Under the pieces are notes generated by a model. The model did not search any database, was not told where the DNA came from, and was given only the letters and a program-made list of their open reading frames with translations. A program made the position numbers and the translations under genes. 60,410 bases of DNA, taken from assembly GCA_030706685.1 (NCBI GenBank), contig JAUZOA010000023.1, positions 1-60,410 of the forward strand. The letters are read 5' to 3'. Of this stretch, positions 1-8,262 are shown one piece after another (positions within the stretch are counted from its first letter, which is position 1; every line of letters starts with the position of its first letter). The DNA is from Bacteroidota bacterium (GTDB taxonomy: Bacteria; Bacteroidota; Bacteroidia; Chitinophagales; Chitinophagaceae).

Positions 1-136
1 CAAAATCGGGAGGAGTATCAGCAGTGGTTGCCGGCTCTGTTGTTTTGGAAGGGTTGGGATTGCAGGAAGCGGCTAATAAAGTGGTAAGACCTGCAGTGGC
101 TAAGGTGCTGGTGGTAAGGAAGTCGCGTCGTTTCAT
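1..136 (-). CDS. Secreted lipoprotein, N-terminal part only
   Basis: The first 45 codons of a minus-strand gene that runs off the left edge. The start is the ATG at 134-136. The peptide opens MKRRDFL, a twin-arginine-like RR motif, followed by a hydrophobic stretch and the lipobox LAASC, so the product is probably exported and lipid-anchored. Residues after the Cys are rich in Thr, Pro and Ala, which is typical of a linker. This N-terminus resembles those of Bacteroidota amidases and of Gfo/Idh/MocA-type secreted enzymes, but the catalytic domain lies outside the window, so no function is assigned. Confidence 0.7.
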   Translation of the reverse strand, partial: MKRRDFLTTSTLATAGLTTLLAASCNPNPSKTTEPATTADTPPDF

Positions 137-199
137 GATTGAAAATATTTAAGAAAAGTATCGGTTTGATTTTTTATCAGGTTATCTGAAGAAGTAGGA

Positions 200-730
200 T
201 CATTTTGGTTTTTTCCTTTCCATTTTTAAACCTCGATCAATTAGAAATTCGTTAATGTCAATGCATACAACTCCATTTTTTGCAGATACGGCTGGTATTT
301 TATTGGGTTTGGTTTTATTTTCGTTGGTGATAAGTACATACTGTTTCACCTTACAATAAGCAATTAAATATGGATCCGCTTCCTCTTTTCCTTCAGCTTG
401 TTTTTTTGCATCGAAAAATCCAGTATTGTATTCTTCATTTATAATTGGAATAGCTGCATTTATGCTTTCTGAATCAATGGGTACTACAAGGCTCTTTTTC
501 CATTTGTTTACCCATGTTTTGAGAAATTCTTCTTTGCCTTCATAGCTGTTTATTTCTTCTTCTACGAAATCGATGGTTTGAAATCTTCCTTGCTTAATGA
601 GGTCTTCTATTTCTTCCCAAATAGCTGCAAAGACAGGATTGTCATATTTAAACAAGTAGTCAAGCATAATTAACCCGCTAGTATCAATTACATAAACTCT
701 ATCTTCTGTATTAGTAAAACTTAACTGCAT
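200..730 (-). CDS. DUF4411 family protein (PIN-like, putative toxin)
   Basis: A 176-aa protein with the DUF4411 layout: YVIDTSGLI at residues 13-21 (acidic residue D16), an ExxELxxYE-like segment near 56-64, ADPYLIAY around D119 and an ITNEN motif near 134-138. The spaced acidic residues resemble a PIN-type ribonuclease active site; that function is inferred, not demonstrated. The start codon at 728-730 directly abuts the stop codon of the ImmA/IrrE gene upstream (731-733), so the two are almost certainly co-transcribed and translationally coupled. DUF4411 genes commonly follow an XRE/ImmA gene, which supports a two-gene toxin-antitoxin-like module. Confidence 0.85.
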   Translation of the reverse strand: MQLSFTNTEDRVYVIDTSGLIMLDYLFKYDNPVFAAIWEEIEDLIKQGRFQTIDFVEEEINSYEGKEEFLKTWVNKWKKSLVVPIDSESINAAIPIINEEYNTGFFDAKKQAEGKEEADPYLIAYCKVKQYVLITNENKTKPNKIPAVSAKNGVVCIDINEFLIDRGLKMERKKPK

Positions 731-1882
731 CTATCCTGCATTTAGCAGTTGTCTGGTTTTGGGTATATAAGAAAGTTTAACACCTAAAAAATCAGATAAA
801 TCCTTTAAGTCGATTCTGTTTTGATCAAATGCCTTAAAAGCTAGACTTACATAGCTTCTTCCCTTTTCGTTTATTGTTTCTTTGGGGATATTTCTTCCTT
901 CAGGGTGTTTTGACCGGCCAAATTGTGGCTTATTCCAAGCGTCATGTTTTTCTTTGTAAAATGTGGAAGTAGTTAAACCGTTATCTAGTAGACGTCTCAA
1001 AACCGCTAGTGGTCCAACATGAAAGTAATTGCCTAATTCAATTAAATCTTTTTTTTCCCATGTTTTTGCTCCTTTTGCGATACACTCTTTTACAATTTTA
1101 ATTTTAAGAAGCTCTTCTGTAGGTATTAATAGTTCACCAGCGAACGCATTACACCACTTTTCGATTTGTTGAGCCTTTTCTTTAAACGAAATATCGCAAA
1201 TCCCTCCCTGATTTAATATAATGTGTCCTAATTCATGAAACAGGGTAAATATTTTTGCCGTTGTTTGTTCTCCTCGTTTTATAGCAATAACAGGCATTTT
1301 TTCATCGGTTAATGAGAAGCCTCTTAGATTATCTTGTGTAAGGCTTAATTGAAATACAGCTATTCCTAATGTTTCAATTTTTTCGATATATGCTTCAAAT
1401 AAGTGATTTGTTTTGTCGAAATCTTTGATTTCATCTAATTCTAATTCTTTTCGTAATGTTAAAGCAATTTGGGACGGGGAGGTACTTAGTTTGGCTTTAT
1501 ATAAAAAAGGTTTTATGGGTTGACTAGCATCTTCTTTCAACTCAATTAAAGTTTGAACTAAGGCCCTGGCCTTACGTACGGCTAAAAATGTTTTTTCGTG
1601 AAATTTTCCTAATTGTTTAGAATTGACAGTTCGTCTATCTTTTGGCAGCGGTTTTTCTTTTGGTGGTTGTCTAAGAACGAGAGCTGCAATTGTACGTTTA
1701 TAGGTTTTAGAAAGTGATTTTAATTCATCTAGAGTCGGTTGTTTTTTTTGCTCTTCTAATTGTTCTAGCCGTTTAACTGAAACTCCAGAATTTTCAGCCG
1801 CTTTAGCCCTACTTAATACGATTGCTTCTCTTGCCCATTTTAATACTTCGCCGTTAGCTTTTATATAGATAGGTTTCTTCAT
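731..1882 (-). CDS. XRE/ImmA-IrrE metallopeptidase (putative antitoxin partner)
   Basis: A 383-aa protein. Residues about 10-70 form a lambda-repressor-like helix-turn-helix (AENSGVSVKRLEQLEEQ). The central domain is ImmA/IrrE-type with the zincin motif HELGH at 216-220 and the likely third zinc ligand E241 in EKWCNAFAGELLIP. ImmA-like proteases cleave repressors, while family members paired with DUF4411 are regarded as antitoxin-like regulators; which role applies here is unknown. It is the first gene of a two-gene unit with the DUF4411 gene and has zero-base spacing to it. The gene is AT-richer than its neighbours, consistent with an acquired module. Confidence 0.85.
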   Translation of the reverse strand: MKKPIYIKANGEVLKWAREAIVLSRAKAAENSGVSVKRLEQLEEQKKQPTLDELKSLSKTYKRTIAALVLRQPPKEKPLPKDRRTVNSKQLGKFHEKTFLAVRKARALVQTLIELKEDASQPIKPFLYKAKLSTSPSQIALTLRKELELDEIKDFDKTNHLFEAYIEKIETLGIAVFQLSLTQDNLRGFSLTDEKMPVIAIKRGEQTTAKIFTLFHELGHIILNQGGICDISFKEKAQQIEKWCNAFAGELLIPTEELLKIKIVKECIAKGAKTWEKKDLIELGNYFHVGPLAVLRRLLDNGLTTSTFYKEKHDAWNKPQFGRSKHPEGRNIPKETINEKGRSYVSLAFKAFDQNRIDLKDLSDFLGVKLSYIPKTRQLLNAG

Positions 1883-2075
1883 AAACTAAAGCCCGAAAAT
1901 AGGATTTGCAATTAAATATACAATATCACAATCGTTTTGATTCGAAAATATCAATCTGTCAGATCTTAATTATGTTCAACAAAATTATTGAGCCTTGAAC
2001 GGGGACACAATGGAAGCCCAATCCGGATTACTATAGTGAGCTAGCCAAAAATAAAAACAACGAATATTTTTTTGC

Positions 2076-4520
2076 TCAGAATGCCTTTTGCTTATTCTCC
2101 TCCGTCTTCGGCGCATTCTTTACATACTTATCCAGCCAGGTAGCCTGCTCAGCCAGCATGGTAAGAATATTTTCCCGGCCCCGGTAGCCATGTGCTTCAT
2201 AAGGAAGCGTGATATATTTTACCGTACCCCCATGTCCTTTGATGGCATTATACATTCTTTCACTTTGAATCGGGTAAGTACCGGTATTATCATCCATTTC
2301 ACCATGTATTAATAATATCGGCGTTTTTATTTTATCGGCATACATGAATGGGCTCATTTCATTGTAAAGAGACGGATCTTGCCAATAGGTGCGGTCCTCA
2401 TTTTGAAAACCAAAAGGAGTCAGGGTCCGGTTATAAGCGCCGCTTCTTGCAATGCCGGCTTTGAATAAATTAGTATGCGCCAAAAGATTGGCCGTCATAA
2501 AGGCTCCATAACTGTGACCGCCAACCGCCATACGGTTTCGGTCGCCCACACCCATATCAGATAATTTATTGATTGCCGCTTCAGCATTCATTCGTAACTG
2601 GTCGATAAAATTATCATTGGGCTTTTTGTCTTTATCGGTGGCCACGATGGGCATCTCTGCATTATTCAATACGGCATAGCCCTGCGTGACATAAAACACC
2701 GGTGAGCCCCAGTTTACCAGGGTAAATCTATGTTCACTGCCACGAACCTGGGCTGCGTCGGAAGCAGAATTGTATTCAGCAGGGTAGGCCCAGATGAAAA
2801 CAGGCAAGGGCCCGTCTTTTGTTTTATCATACCCTTTTGGCAAATAAAGATCACCGGTCAGGTCAACGCCATCGGCACGTTTGTATTTTATCTTTTCTTT
2901 ACTCACTCCTTCCAGTTGCGGATAGGGATTCGTGAAAGCGGTAATCGGTTTTATTTCTTTTGTTTCCATAGTACGTATAAAATAATTCGGTACCTCCTTT
3001 TCATTTTCACGGCGGGTGATCAGTATCCCTTTGTCATAGTTTATCACTTTTACCACGCTCTCAAAATATCCTTCTTCGCAACGCCAGCCTATATCCAGCT
3101 TTTTATTGTTAAGGTCAAAAGCTGCCAGAAAAGGCAGGTCGCCTTTCGGCGAAGCGCCGGTGGTATTGTTCATTAAAATTTTAGTTCCTACCACTTTAAG
3201 CACATCGCGGCTCCATTGATTTTTATCGGTAACAGGAAAGCCCGGGTTGGAATAAGCGTCCGTGGTATTTCTTTCCATCAGCGTTTCCAGTTCGCCGGTA
3301 GAAGGGTTGTAACGATCCGTTCTTGTTTGCTGTTTGCCGGTTAGTCCTTCAAATACCAATGCCAAAGTTGCATTACCCCATACCATGCCACGGTAACGCA
3401 TTTTGGTTTTAAAAAGAAGTTTGGCATCGCCGGTAAAAGGAGCGGATAAGGCATATACGGCATCGTGATAGTCCATTGCCTTTTTAATCAGGCCGCTGTC
3501 GAGCGGCATCGACCAGATCACGGTGGCGGCTTCATCATCTCTCCAGTCAAAATCATGCGCGACGTTTTGCAAATTATCATTTCCACTTGGCGCTGTTTCA
3601 GCGGAAGGAAGGTCCGCTAATTGTTTGATCGTTTTTCCGTTCATATCGGCAATAACAACTAAAGAAGGGAAGCCAAATTCGGGTACCGTATAGGAAAACG
3701 GTTTTTTGATACTGCGAAGCATCATATATTTTTTATCCGGCGATATATTGATATTGTTGTACATGGCAGGCTGGCCGATCTTTGTTTCAATGCCATTTAC
3801 ATTTTTAATCAACTGGCTCGTTGCATAAAATTCGAATAGTTGTTCGTCGTAGGGGCTTTTGATCAGGTCCTGGAAAGTGGGACGCGGAGAAGCTTTACCA
3901 TAATTTTCCTGTACGGTAGGCCCCTTTGGCATCAACGGCTTTGGCGGAGCAGCCGCAGCCGGTTTCAATATGGCCCGGTACAATAAACTATTATCATCAT
4001 ACCATTGGTAGCTGCTGCCGGCAACGGCGTTCAACGCGGTTTTATTCACCTTCATGGCTTTTTGAGTAGTGATATCTACTACATACAGGTCAACGCGGTC
4101 ACGGGTAGTTTGTGTGAAGGCGATCTTTTTATTATTGGGGCTCCAGCTTAGATTGCCGGCGAATAATGGCGAGGGTAAACCTGCTATCTTATATTCCTTA
4201 CCGGAAATAATATTTTTTAAATAAAGATTATTGACAAAATTCTGGCGGCTCGGAGCAAAATTGGAGGGATTGATACGCAGGCCGGCTATTTTTAATTCGG
4301 GTCTTGCCAATTCTTCCACCGAAGGATAAAGGCTGATCTCGCTGAAGAGCATCCATTCCCCTTTATCATCTATGCTGACATTGGGAGTGGGTTTTGCCAG
4401 CAACATATCGGCAATGTCTTTGGGCGGAGCTTTGTAGGCGCCATCATCCTGGGCATTGGCCGGCAGGCTTATTGATAAAAAGAAAAAACTGGTAAATAAA
4501 AAAGAAAGCCGGATACTCAT
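2076..4520 (-). CDS. S9 family peptidase (prolyl oligopeptidase type), secreted
   Basis: An 814-aa secreted serine peptidase. I chose the ATG at 4518-4520 because it gives a clean signal peptide (MSIRLSFLFTSFFFLSISLP, cut near ANAQ); a longer frame to 4568 adds only unlikely residues. The N-terminal two thirds are a beta-propeller-like region, including WSPNNKKIAFTQ. The C-terminal alpha/beta hydrolase has GGHSYGAF (Ser about 670), HGEMDDNTG (Asp about 743) and EAHGYR (His about 777). The GEMDDNTGTYPIQSERMY segment is characteristic of the glutamyl-endopeptidase-like S9 branch. It probably degrades peptides in the periplasm. It is divergent from the sugar dehydrogenase gene. Confidence 0.9.
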   Translation of the reverse strand: MSIRLSFLFTSFFFLSISLPANAQDDGAYKAPPKDIADMLLAKPTPNVSIDDKGEWMLFSEISLYPSVEELARPELKIAGLRINPSNFAPSRQNFVNNLYLKNIISGKEYKIAGLPSPLFAGNLSWSPNNKKIAFTQTTRDRVDLYVVDITTQKAMKVNKTALNAVAGSSYQWYDDNSLLYRAILKPAAAAPPKPLMPKGPTVQENYGKASPRPTFQDLIKSPYDEQLFEFYATSQLIKNVNGIETKIGQPAMYNNINISPDKKYMMLRSIKKPFSYTVPEFGFPSLVVIADMNGKTIKQLADLPSAETAPSGNDNLQNVAHDFDWRDDEAATVIWSMPLDSGLIKKAMDYHDAVYALSAPFTGDAKLLFKTKMRYRGMVWGNATLALVFEGLTGKQQTRTDRYNPSTGELETLMERNTTDAYSNPGFPVTDKNQWSRDVLKVVGTKILMNNTTGASPKGDLPFLAAFDLNNKKLDIGWRCEEGYFESVVKVINYDKGILITRRENEKEVPNYFIRTMETKEIKPITAFTNPYPQLEGVSKEKIKYKRADGVDLTGDLYLPKGYDKTKDGPLPVFIWAYPAEYNSASDAAQVRGSEHRFTLVNWGSPVFYVTQGYAVLNNAEMPIVATDKDKKPNDNFIDQLRMNAEAAINKLSDMGVGDRNRMAVGGHSYGAFMTANLLAHTNLFKAGIARSGAYNRTLTPFGFQNEDRTYWQDPSLYNEMSPFMYADKIKTPILLIHGEMDDNTGTYPIQSERMYNAIKGHGGTVKYITLPYEAHGYRGRENILTMLAEQATWLDKYVKNAPKTEENKQKAF

Positions 4521-4659
4521 GGTTTGTGATTTTAGATCGTTAAGGTATGAAACTATGCGGTCAGGCAAACACCCCGGTATAAATATTTATGATAGTTTGT
4601 AAACCGGAATGGTTGGAATCCCCGGATGCATTAAATTTACCCCTAAATTATTTTTACTT

Positions 4660-5925
4660 ATGACCGCAATTCCTGTAAAATCCCTGCTCATTCTTTCATT
4701 ATTGATCGGTGGTTCGGGTAGCATTACAAACAAAACAAATCCTCCTGACGGCGATATAACCCTGCCGGCAGGTTTTAAATCAACTACGGTAATGGAATCG
4801 TTGGGCACTAACCGGCATATCGTGGTAAACAGTAACGGGGATATTTATGTCAAAATGGAAAGACTGAAAGATGGGAAAGGCATTTATGTATTACGGGATG
4901 TGAAAAAAGATGGCAAGTATGAAGTGGTAAAGAGCTTTGGCAACTTCGGCGGTACCGGCATTACCATCAAGAATGGTTATCTCTATGCTTCCTCTAATAC
5001 GGAAGTATACCGTTATAAGTTGAATGCAAATAATGAAGTGACCGATCCGGATAATCCTGAAAAGATCGTTACCGGTTTGATAGACAGGAACGAGCATAAC
5101 AGCAAATCCCTGGCGCTGGATAATGCGGGTAACCTTTATGTTACCATTGGCGCGCCTTCGAATGCCTGCCAGGTAGTGAACCGGACAGCAGGCTCGCCCG
5201 GACAGGATCCATGCCCGCTTTTGGAAAAAGCAGGTGGTATCTGGCAATTTAAAGCCAATAAACTCAACCAGTCTTATCCCGAAGGTGTTCGGTATGCAAC
5301 CGGTTTACGAAATGTGGTCGGGCTTGATTGGAATACGCAGCAAAACAGTTTATATGCTATGCAGCATGGCCGCGACCAGTTGAATACGATAAAACCCGAC
5401 ACCTACAACAATGAAGAAAGCGCCGAGTTGCCCGCGGAAGAATTCTTTTTGATCAAAAAAGGCGGCGACTACGGATGGCCCTATTGTTATTTTGATCCGG
5501 TGCAAAAGAAAAAAGTATTAGGCCCCGAATATGGAGGTGATGGAAAGAAGCAAGATCGTTGCGCGGGAAAAGAACAGCCTATTTATGCGTTTCCTGCACA
5601 CTGGGCGCCTAATGCAGTTTTATTTTATACGGGCAGTATGTTCCCGGCCAAATATAAAAATGGAGCTTTTATTGCTTTTCACGGAAGCTGGAACAGGGCG
5701 CCGTTGCCGCAGGCAGGTTTTTGTGTAGTGTTTGTTCCTTTTAAAAATGGAAAACCGTCGGGGAATTATGAAATGTTTGCCAATGGATTTGCTGGCAAGG
5801 ATGTGATCAAGGGACCCAACGAAGCGAAGTATCGGCCTTGCGGATTAGCACAGGGGCCTGATGGTTCTTTGTATATTTCTGACGATAGTAAAGGAAAAAT
5901 CTGGAAGATTACTTACGGGAAGTAA
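4660..5925 (+). CDS. PQQ-dependent sugar dehydrogenase-like protein (sorbosone dehydrogenase family)
   Basis: A 421-aa exported protein. The ATG at 4660 gives a signal peptide (MTAIPVKSLLILSLLIGGSGS) and is preferred over an upstream in-frame start at 4609. The mature part is a six-bladed propeller of the soluble glucose/L-sorbosone dehydrogenase type: AGFKSTTV start, GLRNVVGLDW, QHGRDQLN, GGDYGWPYCYFD and FHGSWNRAP. The family oxidises sugars with PQQ in the periplasm; substrate and cofactor dependence here are inferred. It stands alone and converges on the pentapeptide-repeat gene across a hairpin. Confidence 0.85.
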   Translation: MTAIPVKSLLILSLLIGGSGSITNKTNPPDGDITLPAGFKSTTVMESLGTNRHIVVNSNGDIYVKMERLKDGKGIYVLRDVKKDGKYEVVKSFGNFGGTGITIKNGYLYASSNTEVYRYKLNANNEVTDPDNPEKIVTGLIDRNEHNSKSLALDNAGNLYVTIGAPSNACQVVNRTAGSPGQDPCPLLEKAGGIWQFKANKLNQSYPEGVRYATGLRNVVGLDWNTQQNSLYAMQHGRDQLNTIKPDTYNNEESAELPAEEFFLIKKGGDYGWPYCYFDPVQKKKVLGPEYGGDGKKQDRCAGKEQPIYAFPAHWAPNAVLFYTGSMFPAKYKNGAFIAFHGSWNRAPLPQAGFCVVFVPFKNGKPSGNYEMFANGFAGKDVIKGPNEAKYRPCGLAQGPDGSLYISDDSKGKIWKITYGK

Positions 5926-5937
5926 AATGAGCTGTTA

Positions 5938-5960
5938 GCTATGAGCTAATAGCTCATAGC
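5938..5960. repeat. AGCTAATAGC-family palindrome, convergent 3' ends
   Basis: An 11-bp perfect inverted repeat (GCTATGAGCTA / TAGCTCATAGC) around one base, 12 bases after the sugar dehydrogenase stop and followed by a short T-rich tract. It lies between two convergent genes and could act as a bidirectional terminator. The same word family recurs after aceB, ccmD, the UDP-xylose synthase gene and rfbD. Confidence 0.75.
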
Positions 5961-6010
5961 CTTTATTCTTTCAACTTAAAGTATGCTGATTTCTTTAGCA
6001 TCGCAGCATT

Positions 6011-6586
6011 TTAGCTGTCTATTTCAATATCGTATTTATTCAGAAGTCCTGCTATTCCCGTTAATGAAAACTTTGCCTTTTTTACCCGGTTGATTTCAGG
6101 GTCAATGGAATAATTAAAAGAGGTCCGAAAGTCGGCCTTTTCAATAATAGTGCTTTCAAATTTTGAGTGGGCCAGGTCACAGTTGTCAAAAACAGAACCG
6201 GTTAAATCACATTCCGTAAAGTCGGCTTCGTGAATCTGTGAGTTCCTGAAAGTCGTTTTTTTGAGCTGGGTTTTATAAAAAGAACAATGAGTAAGGTTGC
6301 AATTATCAAAACTGAACAATAGTCCGAATGCATTGCAGTTTTCAAACGGCAACCCTAACATTTTGCAGTCCTTAAATTTTACATCCCTGAAAGAGGTTTT
6401 CGAGAGTTTGGCCAAACTCAAATTGCAACCGATAAAGTCACATTCCGAAAATTTAATGTCTGTAAGGTTCGAATTGGAAAAATCACAATTAATAAAGCTG
6501 CAATTTTCATATTCCCCCTTCATCAATGGTTTTTGAGTAAAATCGTTTTTCTCAAAAGTTTTATCTTCTATTAGCAGGTCTTCCAT
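6011..6586 (-). CDS. Pentapeptide repeat protein
   Basis: A 191-aa protein made almost wholly of A(D/N)LXX-type pentapeptides (CSFINCDFSNSNL, CDFIGCNLSLAKL, ADFTECDLTGSVF), which fold as a right-handed quadrilateral beta-helix. I chose the ATG at 6584-6586 (MEDLLIEDKTF) over a GTG 13 codons upstream because MEDLL is the usual N-terminus of this Bacteroidota family. It is cytoplasmic, with no signal peptide. Some relatives such as Qnr and MfpA mimic DNA and protect gyrase, but nothing here shows that activity. Confidence 0.85.
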   Translation of the reverse strand: MEDLLIEDKTFEKNDFTQKPLMKGEYENCSFINCDFSNSNLTDIKFSECDFIGCNLSLAKLSKTSFRDVKFKDCKMLGLPFENCNAFGLLFSFDNCNLTHCSFYKTQLKKTTFRNSQIHEADFTECDLTGSVFDNCDLAHSKFESTIIEKADFRTSFNYSIDPEINRVKKAKFSLTGIAGLLNKYDIEIDS

Positions 6587-6675
6587 TTTTTCAATTTGAC
6601 CGATGGCAGTTTGTGATGCTGGCACCCGGCGTATTCAGTAATGTAACTCCAGGCAAAAATAAATGTAGCGGTTGG

Positions 6676-8160
6676 TTATTCTTCTAATTGTTGCAAAGCT
6701 TTATTGATCCTTTCCTGTTGCTGCTCCTTTAATATTTCAACAGGAGGCACATCTCTTTCTTTACAATCCATGATACCGCAGCGTTCGCAGGTAGTATGAA
6801 CGGTCCTTACAGGAATGGCCGTATCATTTACAAAAGGCATTGTCTGCAATAATTTCTGGTCAATCATCAGGCCAATCGTTACACTCACTATCTCGCTGCT
6901 TCCCCGGGATGCGGGTTTGGCAATAGAAATACAGAGATAGCGGTTATGCGTTTGCCAGTACTGGGATATCTGGGCTTCCACTACAGGCTGCTTGTATTTT
7001 TTCTTTGCAACGAGCCCGGCGATATGTTTTATGGAGTTGATCGATACCCAGCGCCGGCAGTAGTGCTCATGTGTGGCATTGGCATAGGGGTTATGCAATT
7101 GAGATAAGTGCAGTTCTTTGGTGATCTCGAATTCATCTTTTGCCACTTCCCCGGATAGCCGTAAAAAGAAAAGATGGTCAATGCTGAAATGATTGGGAAG
7201 GATATTGGTTAACCGCTGCATCATCATTTCGGGTGTCACATCATACCGCGTACAAAGGTCAAGCCATGCTTTGTCATTCCATTTGGGCTGCATGACAATG
7301 CGCTTTATATCTTCTACAAAATTTTCTTCCGGCATCAGCAGGGCTACGCCGAAATAAGAGGCTTTAAAATTATTCAGCAACATATCAAAAGAGTCACTGT
7401 GCTGTATGATCGTTTCGAAAGGCCTGTCGGTAATGCCGAGATAATGAAAAGCGATCTCGCGGGCCAGCAGGAATTTTTCCTGTGCGGAACTGAATGCCTT
7501 ATTAATAAAAAGGGTCTTATGGGTTTTGGAATAATAAGAACGGAGATCCTGTAATGCTTCCATCGAATTCATCCGTTTGCGGTTGATGGTTACATCCATT
7601 TTTTGCAGGGTAGATTCAAGAAGGGGCATTTCAACGGGCAGTATTTCTTTCCATTTATATTCTTTCCTGAACCGGCGCACTGCATCTTCGATATCCTCAA
7701 AATAATTATCCTGGAGGTCCTGGTAGGAGCGGAGGGCGGAGTTGTAAAAACTTTCTTTTGATAAATGATAGCTCCGGGAGATTTTCAATAAAGTGCTGAT
7801 AAAGGCGGTGACTTTATCCGGCGTATTGGTAAAGAGCTCAAGCAATGAAGCGGGTGTCAGCCCAAAATGTTCCCAGGGGATGGCGTTGATAAAATCAGAA
7901 TTGATCAGGTCAATGATCGGTTGCAGTTTTTTACTGGCTCTCAGGGAAACGAGGTAATCGTAATCTACGCCCAGCGCTTTGGCCAATGATAAGATCTTAT
8001 CGGCTTTGGGAAATTTCTTGCCCGTCTCAATATCATGTACATAAGAAAGGGACATGCCTGTTTTATCGGCCAGTTGCTGGTAGGATAGATTTTTTTCCTG
8101 ACGTAAGGCCTTCACTTTGAGACCGAATATGAGCCGGACGCTGTCGTTATCAGTTAACAT
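6676..8160 (-). CDS. RamB/ScfR-like XRE regulator of acetate or short-chain acyl metabolism
   Basis: A 494-aa regulator. Residues about 10-65 are an XRE helix-turn-helix (LSYQQLADKTGMSLSYVHDIETGKKFP). The middle is an IrrE-like region without a full HExxH (AREIAFHYLG), and the C-terminus has a cysteine cluster, CERCGIMDC, near 467-475. This architecture matches the short-chain fatty acyl regulator family that includes RamB of Corynebacterium, known to control the glyoxylate-shunt genes. It is divergent from aceB across about 100 bases, so it very probably regulates aceBA and itself. The ligand is likely an acyl-CoA or acetate-linked signal (inference). Confidence 0.85.
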   Translation of the reverse strand: MLTDNDSVRLIFGLKVKALRQEKNLSYQQLADKTGMSLSYVHDIETGKKFPKADKILSLAKALGVDYDYLVSLRASKKLQPIIDLINSDFINAIPWEHFGLTPASLLELFTNTPDKVTAFISTLLKISRSYHLSKESFYNSALRSYQDLQDNYFEDIEDAVRRFRKEYKWKEILPVEMPLLESTLQKMDVTINRKRMNSMEALQDLRSYYSKTHKTLFINKAFSSAQEKFLLAREIAFHYLGITDRPFETIIQHSDSFDMLLNNFKASYFGVALLMPEENFVEDIKRIVMQPKWNDKAWLDLCTRYDVTPEMMMQRLTNILPNHFSIDHLFFLRLSGEVAKDEFEITKELHLSQLHNPYANATHEHYCRRWVSINSIKHIAGLVAKKKYKQPVVEAQISQYWQTHNRYLCISIAKPASRGSSEIVSVTIGLMIDQKLLQTMPFVNDTAIPVRTVHTTCERCGIMDCKERDVPPVEILKEQQQERINKALQQLEE

Positions 8161-8206
8161 GCCCCAAAATAGCTAAATATCGTATAAATACGAAAAAATA
8201 TTTATT

Positions 8207-8249
8207 AGCGAAATTTTCGCTTTCTGAAGAAAATATCTATTTTGCAAAA
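8207..8249. promoter_or_regulatory. Putative RamB/ScfR operator region upstream of aceB
   Basis: Two symmetric sites lie in the divergent intergenic region. The first is AGCGAAATTTTCGCT (8207-8221), 7-bp arms around one base. The second is TTTTGCAAAA (8240-8249), which contains TTTGCAAA, the core I recall from the Corynebacterium RamB consensus. The second ends only 13 bases before the aceB ATG at 8263, so a bound regulator would cover the aceB transcription start area. Assignment to the neighbouring regulator is inference. Confidence 0.5.
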
Positions 8250-8262
8250 AAAAATAACCACC

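Noticed and set aside
4587-4660. A full promoter for the sugar dehydrogenase gene
   Set aside because: TAAATTTA near 4630 is close to the -7 consensus but ends in A, and the TTGG upstream is only about 15 bases away. Too weak to list as a feature.
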